A stretch of DNA of 6,111 nt from an uncultured Lachnospiraceae bacterium. Its GTDB lineage: Bacteria; Bacillota; Clostridia; Lachnospirales; Lachnospiraceae. The notes beneath the pieces are model-generated. The model had not been told where the DNA came from, did no database searches, and worked only from the letters and a program-made list of their open reading frames with translations. The DNA lies in the NCBI GenBank assembly GCA_946538445.1, contig CAMNGO010000125.1, positions 1-6,111 of the forward strand. Reading direction: 5' to 3'. Position numbers and translations under genes: made by a program. This document shows, piece by piece, positions 1 through 4,679 of this stretch (position 1 is its first letter; each line of letters opens with the position of its first letter).

Positions 1-1
1 A

Positions 2-48
2 CTCTCCTATTCCTAAATTAATTATAAATTATTTTCCATAAAACACAA
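2..48 (-). promoter_or_regulatory. Candidate divergent promoter and ribosome binding site for a gene starting left of the window
   Basis: Read on the minus strand there is a perfect -10 hexamer TATAAT (26-21), a partial -35 TTGTGT (48-43) at 16-base spacing, and a strong Shine-Dalgarno AGGAGAG (8-2). The same AGGAGAG string precedes the M14 peptidase gene in this window. No start codon is visible before the edge, so the gene itself would begin a few bases outside. The order -35, -10, SD with plausible distances is what makes the call. The DNA is very AT-rich, so a chance TATAAT is possible. Confidence 0.35.
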
Positions 49-54
49 GAAAAT

Positions 55-70
55 GTTACCAAGATATTAC
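55..70 (+). repeat. Copy 1 of a 16-base box with 11-base TTAC periodicity (possible regulator site)
   Basis: GTTACCAAGATATTAC. It differs by one base from the copy at 855-870. Within it TTAC occurs twice, 11 bases apart (56-59 and 67-70), one helical turn. Such tandem half-sites are typical of OmpR/PhoB-family response regulators; that link is inference. The box lies just upstream of the candidate divergent -35 (43-48) and about 65 bases upstream of the predicted mazG transcription start, so it could serve either promoter. Confidence 0.4.
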
Positions 71-110
71 ATGAAAACGACCTTTTCCTGACTTTCGGGA
101 GACCGATTTC

Positions 111-121
111 TATGGTATGAT
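111..121 (+). promoter_or_regulatory. Candidate extended -10 promoter for mazG
   Basis: TATGGTATGAT holds an extended -10: TG (113-114), one base, then TATGAT (116-121), five of six matches to TATAAT. No good -35 is seen 16-18 bases upstream (TTTCGG at 93-98), which fits an extended -10 promoter. The predicted start near 128 gives a very short leader, because the Shine-Dalgarno AGAGGTG begins at 129. The TATGGTAT core recurs upstream of the aminopeptidase gene at 921-928. Confidence 0.45.
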
Positions 122-141
122 AAATCTCAGAGGTGATAGGA

Positions 142-855
142 ATGGAAAGACAGTTTAACTTTCAGGAATTGCATGCCATCGTGGCAACCCTTCGCAGTGA
201 ACAAGGATGTCCCTGGGACCGGGCACAAACCCATGAGACTCTGAAGGGAACCACCATAGAAGAAGCCTATGAAGTAAACCAGGCGGTGGACGAACTTCTG
301 GAGACCAGGAAAGCCGACCACTTGAAAGAAGAGTTGGGAGACCTTCTCCTGCAGGTTCTTCTGCACAGTCAGATTGCGGAGGAGGATGGAGAGTTCACCC
401 TGGAAGATGTGATTGACGGGATAGCCCGAAAGATGATCCGGAGGCATCCCCATGTCTTCGGCGACAAAACCTATGAGAGCATCGAAGAGCAAAAAGAAGA
501 CTGGGAGAGGCTGAAGGCTATGGAAAAAGGTCATGAAAGTGACTGCCCTGCCAGTGAACTCGAGGAGGTTCCCGGCAGCTTCCCTGCCTTGCTCCGCGGC
601 CAGAAGGTAATGAAGAAAGCATTAAAATATAACCTGGTCTCCCAGGAGGATGAGATTATCCTGAAGGATATGCTTCAGTCTGTGGTAGATCTGCAGATTG
701 CCATGTCCAAACCGGAGGAGGAAGGCAACCGGTCTGAATATCTTGGGAAATCATTGATGGCCATACTCAGGATGGCGGCAAAATACAGGATCAATGCCGA
801 GGTGTCCCTGACAGAGGCGATCGATCATTTCATCAAAGATTGCAGCAAAGAATAG
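142..855 (+). CDS. mazG: Nucleoside triphosphate pyrophosphohydrolase MazG
   Basis: Hydrolyses (d)NTPs to the monophosphate and pyrophosphate; a cytosolic house-cleaning enzyme, in E. coli also linked to lowering ppGpp. The 237-aa product carries the classic N-terminal MazG domain: CPWD (23-26), the metal-binding EExxE (E40, E41, E44) and ExxD (E64, D67), then KMIRRHPHVFGD (97-108). Length is close to the two-domain E. coli protein (263 aa). The C-terminal half (about 138-237) keeps the fold signature (PALLRGQKVMKKALK) but its ELGD equivalent reads YLGK (200-203), so the second metal site looks lost. A GTG at 133 also opens this frame, but it lies inside the Shine-Dalgarno AGAGGTG (129-135), which sits 6 bases before the ATG at 142; the ATG is therefore chosen. 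No terminator is obvious downstream, so read-through toward the aminopeptidase gene is possible. Confidence 0.95.
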   Translation: MERQFNFQELHAIVATLRSEQGCPWDRAQTHETLKGTTIEEAYEVNQAVDELLETRKADHLKEELGDLLLQVLLHSQIAEEDGEFTLEDVIDGIARKMIRRHPHVFGDKTYESIEEQKEDWERLKAMEKGHESDCPASELEEVPGSFPALLRGQKVMKKALKYNLVSQEDEIILKDMLQSVVDLQIAMSKPEEEGNRSEYLGKSLMAILRMAAKYRINAEVSLTEAIDHFIKDCSKE

Positions 856-870
856 TTACCAAAATATTAC
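855..870 (+). repeat. Copy 2 of the 16-base TTAC box, at the mazG stop codon
   Basis: GTTACCAAAATATTAC, 15 of 16 identical to 55-70. Its first base is the last base of the mazG TAG stop. Here TTACC recurs exactly at 11-base spacing (856-860 and 867-871). It stands at the head of the aminopeptidase leader, 66 bases before the TATGGTAT core, against 56 bases for the first copy: a difference of one helical turn. A binding site shared by two promoters is the favoured reading; the regulator is unknown. Confidence 0.4.
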
Positions 871-880
871 CCTGATTTTT

Positions 881-912
881 GTGATAATCATCGAAATTAT
901 TTTGATTATCAC
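881..912. promoter_or_regulatory. Perfect 10-base inverted repeat, operator-like
   Basis: GTGATAATCA (881-890) and TGATTATCAC (903-912) are exact reverse complements separated by 12 bases, so the arm centres are 22 bases (two helical turns) apart. The right arm overlaps the candidate -35 TTGATT (902-907) of the downstream promoter, a position suited to repression. The arms resemble Fur-type heptads (TGATAAT / ATTATCA), but the spacing is wider than a classical Fur box. There is no T-tract after the stem on either strand, so a terminator for mazG is unlikely. Confidence 0.5.
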
Positions 913-931
913 TAAAAATTTATGGTATATA
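902..931 (+). promoter_or_regulatory. Candidate promoter for the aminopeptidase gene, overlapped by the inverted repeat
   Basis: TTGATT (902-907, four of six to TTGACA), 18-base spacer, then TATATA (926-931) preceded by TG at 923-924 (extended -10). The hexamer is imperfect, but the TATGGTAT context matches the mazG promoter core at 111-118. Transcription would start near 938 and give an untranslated leader of roughly 138 bases. Confidence 0.35.
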
Positions 932-964
932 TACAAGTTTTTTCTGTTTTTCAAATAGAGCATA

Positions 965-1000
965 TGATATACTTAAATACAGGGTTTTATTTGTCATAAT
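965..1000 (+). promoter_or_regulatory. Two further candidate extended -10 elements for the aminopeptidase gene
   Basis: TGATATACT (965-973) contains TG, a base, then TATACT, five of six to consensus. TGTCATAAT (992-1000) contains TG, a base, then CATAAT, also five of six. Neither has a convincing -35. Either would give a leader of about 70-95 bases. With the upstream candidate this gene may have several promoters; which is used cannot be decided from sequence. Confidence 0.3.
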
Positions 1001-1075
1001 AGAAGAATCTGACCTATCATACAAACATTTAAGAAACATATCAAGAAATCAATTATAAGAAAGGGGCGTATCACA

Positions 1076-2557
1076 ATGCATATCCAACGTCTTGTAGATC
1101 TGGAAGATTTTGAATTCGATACATTACTCGTCACCTATAACCATAAGAACAGACTGAGCATCGAGCTTGGCAAGGTTAATGAGATATTTGAAGCTCTTCA
1201 GGCTGACGGTCTCCTTGGAGGAGATAAGGTTTACGGTCTTCGCGGTAAGGATTTCTCCTACCAGGGTCAGCCTTATTACAACCTTATCTTCATCGGTATC
1301 CCTGAGAAAGCAAGCCCCAGAAGATATCAGCTGCAGTTCGGTTCCGCCATTAAGATTGCCAAGAAATTCAAGAGCAAAAACCTTCTGATGACGGCCATCG
1401 GCGATGATGTATCTTACTGGCTCAGTTCCGCTATGAAAGGCCTGATCCTTGGGGATTATACATTTGACAAATATAAATCAGACAAGGAAGAAGCTGCCGA
1501 ATTAAACCTCGGCGTACTCACAGGTATGGATGCCGCCTCTTTCAAGAAGGAAGAGCAATACACCAGAATGGTCACAAACGCAGTGAAACTGGTTCGTGAT
1601 CTGGGAAATGAGCCTGCAAATGTACTTACTCCGGTCGCCTTCGCCGATGCAGCAAAGGAAGTATGTGCCAAGAATAACATCAAATTCACCTTACTCGGCA
1701 AGGAAGACTGCGAAGCCCTGGGCATGGGAGCTTTCCTGGCTGTGGGTAAAGGATCCAAACAGGCTCCGCAGCTGATCGTTATGGAGTACAATGGCCGCGC
1801 TACAGAGACCGATAAGGTAGCTCTGGTAGGCAAGGGAATCTGCTTTGATGCCGGTGGATATGATATCAAGCCTGCAGGACATATGATCGGTATGCATGGG
1901 GACATGGAAGGCGGAGCTGCCGTGATCGCCGCCATGGGCGCTATCGCAGAGGCAAAACTGGGTATCAATGTAGTGGGTATCATACCTGCATGTGAGAATC
2001 TGATATCCGGCAAATCCATGAAGCCGGGAGATATCGTTAAATCCATGAATGGCAAGACCATCGAGATTGGCAATACAGATGCAGAAGGACGTCTCGTCCT
2101 GGCAGATGCCATCACCTACGCAATCCGCGAGTGTGGTGCAACCTCCATCATCGATATCGCCACTCTGACCGGTGCTGTATTGAGAGCTTTAGGCCGCCGT
2201 TATTCCGGTCTGTTCTCCAACAGCGAAGACCTTGCAGCCAAGATCGTACAGGCCTCTGTCATCTCCGGTGAGAATGTATGGAGACTTCCTCTGGGTGAAG
2301 ACGAATATCCGGATATCAATGGATCTGATGTCGCTGATATCAAGAATACAGGCAAAGGCGTTCAGTCCGGAGCCATCGCAGGAGCAAGATTCCTTCAGGA
2401 ATTTGTTGAGAAGAAACCTTGGGTTCATCTCGATATCGCCGGAACCGCAGACTCTGTGGAAGACACACAGATCTATTCCAAAGGAGCAACCGGCGCAGGT
2501 GCTATGTTGTTATACGAAGCTGTGAAGCTGATGGAAAAACCATATAAGAGTTACTAA
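1076..2557 (+). CDS. pepA: M17 family leucyl aminopeptidase (cytosol aminopeptidase)
   Basis: A di-metal (Zn/Mn) cytosolic exopeptidase that removes N-terminal residues, often Leu, from peptides; M17 enzymes usually form hexamers. The 493-aa length is normal. The C-terminal catalytic domain holds every expected residue at a constant +3 offset from bovine LAP numbering: metal ligands K253, D258, D276, D335, E337 and catalytic K265, R339. NTDAEGRL (333-340) is the family signature. No signal peptide. The N-terminal domain (about 1-160) is divergent, as is usual in this family. Near the active site GYDIKPAGHM and MHGDMEGG replace the more usual G-I-S-L-K-P and M-K-x-D-M-x-G forms. A purine-rich Shine-Dalgarno GAAAGGGG (1059-1066) lies 9 bases before the ATG. 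The symbol follows the family; the exact substrate is not shown by sequence. Confidence 0.95.
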   Translation: MHIQRLVDLEDFEFDTLLVTYNHKNRLSIELGKVNEIFEALQADGLLGGDKVYGLRGKDFSYQGQPYYNLIFIGIPEKASPRRYQLQFGSAIKIAKKFKSKNLLMTAIGDDVSYWLSSAMKGLILGDYTFDKYKSDKEEAAELNLGVLTGMDAASFKKEEQYTRMVTNAVKLVRDLGNEPANVLTPVAFADAAKEVCAKNNIKFTLLGKEDCEALGMGAFLAVGKGSKQAPQLIVMEYNGRATETDKVALVGKGICFDAGGYDIKPAGHMIGMHGDMEGGAAVIAAMGAIAEAKLGINVVGIIPACENLISGKSMKPGDIVKSMNGKTIEIGNTDAEGRLVLADAITYAIRECGATSIIDIATLTGAVLRALGRRYSGLFSNSEDLAAKIVQASVISGENVWRLPLGEDEYPDINGSDVADIKNTGKGVQSGAIAGARFLQEFVEKKPWVHLDIAGTADSVEDTQIYSKGATGAGAMLLYEAVKLMEKPYKSY

Positions 2558-2565
2558 AATGAACG

Positions 2566-2601
2566 AAGGCTGCCGCAATTTGATGCGGCAGCCTTTTTTT
2601 T
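2566..2601 (+). terminator. Strong rho-independent terminator of the aminopeptidase gene
   Basis: A perfect 12-base stem AAGGCTGCCGCA (2566-2577) / TGCGGCAGCCTT (2584-2595) with a 6-base loop, followed by a run of T to 2601, 8 bases after the aminopeptidase stop. In the opposite direction the stem is followed by CGTTCATTTT, a poor U-tract, so it should terminate the converging minus-strand transcript only weakly. The minus-strand stop codon (2602-2600) lies in the T-tract. Confidence 0.95.
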
Positions 2602-3601
2602 AATCAAACAGCATTGCTTCTTTTATGACAAGATTCTTGTTTTTTCTCCATATAGACGGGAACTCTCCCGCACCCAGCGGGCAGGATCCATGTCCTATCT
2701 CGATGGTTATACATGGGATGTTCTTCCGGTAGAGGAAGTATTCTCTGGAGCAGCTGTTAGCCTGTTGGATGCTCTCCGTGGGCATCAGACTGTACCCGGT
2801 CAGGGACCTGGCCAGCTTCTGCATACGATAAGTCTGCTTCTTTACATATCTGCTGGCACTTCCTGCACACCTGCCATAGAGGATGGATCCGGTGGAATGA
2901 TAGCTGATTACTCCCACAACCTTCCCTTGTTTCTCTACACTTTTCACCCATTTCACCAGAGCCTTGGTCTCCGGTTCACTGGCTGCTCTCTTTCCATGAT
3001 AGCCGGCTGCCCCGGGGCTTCCTTTTCTCCGGAAAGCGACCCGCCAGTTACGGTTCAGGTCCACACCACGGGCATTGGCCTTCCATCTTCTGGAACCGCC
3101 GCCCATCCTTCTCAGAGCTTTGCGCAGAGTGGAGTTTTTGATCGCATTAAAGCCAAACTGGCTGATGGCAGTACCGTCCGGGTTGCAGGAAGGTATAAAA
3201 TGGATTGCAACTTCATTCAGAACGGTGGAGACTTTTTTTCTGCTGATCTTATTCTCATAATTCTTAAGATAATACTCAATCTGTTTCATGCACAAGGTTG
3301 TTGTCATATATTCTCTGGCATGAAGATTACCGATGACAAGAAGATGTTTTGAAGCGTTGGCGTTGCCCAGAACCACTTCATACAGGTTTCTGGCATCTGC
3401 CGATCTCCCTATGACATTGATCTGGCAATAGTCTCCATATTTCTTCTCAATCTCTTCCAGGTCACTTTTTAATTCCCCGTAGGAATACTTCTGATGCCCG
3501 GAGTTCACGATTGCAGCCTTGGAATCAGATTTCATACCCAGGGAAAATATCATAAACAATAACATTGTCATAAAAAACCATAGTTTACTTTTTACTCTCA
3601 T
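2600..3601 (-). CDS. Secreted M14 family zinc carboxypeptidase
   Basis: A 333-aa zinc metallopeptidase of the carboxypeptidase A fold, exported. The N-terminus has basic residues, a hydrophobic core (about 7-22) and a plausible signal peptidase site after A29 (S-K-A). Catalytic landmarks: zinc ligands H94 and E97 in HAREYM, third ligand H235 in SYHSTG, CNPDG (139-143), substrate-binding N183-R184 in GVDLNRNW, and general base E301 in TIEIG. From E301 backward the protein aligns without gaps to bovine CPA, placing Gln279 at Tyr248 and Arg286 at Ile255, the specificity residue. GVDLNRNW preceded by WKAN resembles bacterial M14 enzymes, some of which cut gamma-D-Glu-diaminopimelate bonds, so a cell-wall peptide substrate is possible but unproven. 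No LysM or other wall-binding domain. Shine-Dalgarno AGGAG (3613-3609) lies 7 bases before the ATG. It is 52 bases downstream of the transferase-like gene, converging on the aminopeptidase. Confidence 0.92.
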   Translation of the reverse strand: MRVKSKLWFFMTMLLFMIFSLGMKSDSKAAIVNSGHQKYSYGELKSDLEEIEKKYGDYCQINVIGRSADARNLYEVVLGNANASKHLLVIGNLHAREYMTTTLCMKQIEYYLKNYENKISRKKVSTVLNEVAIHFIPSCNPDGTAISQFGFNAIKNSTLRKALRRMGGGSRRWKANARGVDLNRNWRVAFRRKGSPGAAGYHGKRAASEPETKALVKWVKSVEKQGKVVGVISYHSTGSILYGRCAGSASRYVKKQTYRMQKLARSLTGYSLMPTESIQQANSCSREYFLYRKNIPCITIEIGHGSCPLGAGEFPSIWRKNKNLVIKEAMLFD

Positions 3602-3618
3602 CTCTTCTCTCCTGTAAA

Positions 3619-3647
3619 ATTACGCAATATATTTTAAATCAGATCAA
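3619..3647 (-). promoter_or_regulatory. Weak candidate promoter for the M14 peptidase gene
   Basis: On the minus strand TTGATC (3647-3642) and CGTAAT (3624-3619) are separated by 17 bases, each only four of six to consensus. Transcription would begin just before the Shine-Dalgarno. No terminator is seen between the upstream gene and this one, so the peptidase may simply be the last gene of the operon. Confidence 0.2.
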
Positions 3648-3653
3648 TCCGGA

Positions 3654-4679
3654 TCAGGTCGAAAACAGGCGGCAGATCTCATCGAAGGGATTCTTCTCCG
3701 AGTCACTGCGGGCCTCTTTATAAAAGATTTCTCCGCTTTCACTCAAGCCCTTTGTCGGAAACAGTGATGCATCATATTCCTTCAGATAAGGAACACACAA
3801 TCCGGGATAAAACTTCTTCATATAATCACAGAAACCGTTTTCTTTTATCGTGTAACAGTATACCGGCTTTCCTAAACCCGCATAATTCACTGCATGCTTT
3901 CCGATATTTGTTATGAGGAGGTCAGCGACATACAGTAAGTATCCATCCAGCAGATAGCTGCCTGCATAGCCGACCCGGCTTTGGTAGCCGGCAGGCAGAT
4001 AGTTTAAGGACTGTGCCATGGGCCAGGAATTGATCACTACAAACCAACTGTCATCAAGGGTATCCAGAAAATGGATCAGATCATCCCTTCCAAACAGATT
4101 ATTTCCTTTCTCGTCCTCCATCTCTCCGGCAAACAAGATCAACAGGATATTCTTCCCCTGCATCGCAGGAAAATAAAACTCCAGTTTCTTACGGTAGATA
4201 TCTCTTCTGGAAGAGTGTTTCATATCCCATGTCATTGGCAGATCCACATGATCCAGTATGGTACATCCGTCCACGTTATAATTGTGCTTGACGAGCTTGT
4301 CCATGATCGGAATCCCTGTAAAAATATGACTGCATCCCAGGAAAGAGTCCTTGTTGCGGTTCTTTTGGCTGTCGGACATATAATCCTTAAACATGTAATC
4401 AAAGGGTTGTGCGATATACATCCTGCAATAATCTCCTGCCGGGAGATTTTTCGGCATGGATTCATCGATGCAAAATGCATGTTTTGTGTCCTTTGAAAAT
4501 CTTTCTTTGGATTCCCGCATCAGTTGATTGATGGCTTTGTTCTTTCCGGTTTCATTTTTAATAAAATAACGGAACTCCAGATCATCTGCGCTCTCACACA
4601 GGTATTGTTTTATCAATTGAGCGTCCACGGTCACACCGCGGTTCTTCACATTATAATAAGAGATTGTATTATTTTTCAT
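3654..4679 (-). CDS. Degenerate CDP-glycerol glycerophosphotransferase-like protein (GT-B fold, active-site motifs lost)
   Basis: The 341-aa product aligns by eye along about residues 80-290 with the C-terminal domain of its upstream neighbour: SHIFTGIPIMDKLV (117-130) to the neighbour's NLVCVSGQALRAIY, LPMTWD (147-152) to TPRTDV, KNILLILFAG (176-185) to KHVILYAPTF, and the run around DLLITNIGKHAVNYAGLGKP (253-272) to DLLITDYSSVIFEYALLNKP. The family's functional motifs are replaced: WH-x-x-G by I-A-Q-P, PTFR by LFAGE, HP by WP (219-220), DYSS by NIGK (258-261). It may be an inactive partner, a sugar-binding subunit or a transferase with a new donor. The frame is open up to 4799, but ATG 4679 is chosen: it overlaps the neighbour's stop by 11 bases and has GGGAAGG 5 bases before it. 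Probably translationally coupled. No signal peptide or membrane segment seen. Family assignment fairly sure; function unknown. Confidence 0.8.
   Translation of the reverse strand: MKNNTISYYNVKNRGVTVDAQLIKQYLCESADDLEFRYFIKNETGKNKAINQLMRESKERFSKDTKHAFCIDESMPKNLPAGDYCRMYIAQPFDYMFKDYMSDSQKNRNKDSFLGCSHIFTGIPIMDKLVKHNYNVDGCTILDHVDLPMTWDMKHSSRRDIYRKKLEFYFPAMQGKNILLILFAGEMEDEKGNNLFGRDDLIHFLDTLDDSWFVVINSWPMAQSLNYLPAGYQSRVGYAGSYLLDGYLLYVADLLITNIGKHAVNYAGLGKPVYCYTIKENGFCDYMKKFYPGLCVPYLKEYDASLFPTKGLSESGEIFYKEARSDSEKNPFDEICRLFST

Noticed and set aside
19..31. Short AT palindrome TAATT-ATA-AATTA
   Set aside because: Too short and too AT-rich to distinguish from chance; it overlaps the candidate divergent -10.
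133..141. GTG start at 133 for mazG, adding three residues
   Set aside because: The GTG is part of the Shine-Dalgarno AGAGGTG (129-135), which is correctly spaced for the ATG at 142; nothing resembling a ribosome site precedes 133 at a useful distance.
881..912. Inverted repeat as the mazG terminator
   Set aside because: The stem is AT-rich and followed by TAAAAATTTATGG, with no T-tract on either strand; it also overlaps a promoter-like -35.
941..1075. Riboswitch or small RNA in the aminopeptidase leader
   Set aside because: No conserved riboswitch core, GC-rich stem or leader terminator could be seen; the stretch is AT-rich with only promoter-like elements.
1456..2115. 219-codon open frame on the minus strand inside the aminopeptidase gene
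   Set aside because: It lies opposite a gene with all M17 catalytic residues, has no recognisable domain and has a low-complexity Ser/Ala/Pro/Ile composition typical of antisense shadows.
2690..3352. 220-codon open frame on the plus strand opposite the M14 peptidase
   Set aside because: The minus strand codes for a protein with complete M14 motifs and signal peptide; the plus frame has no family motif and no good ribosome site was noticed.
3648..3655. Palindrome ATCCGGAT at the end of the degenerate transferase gene
   Set aside because: Only 8 bases, no loop or T-run, so it is neither a terminator nor a convincing operator.
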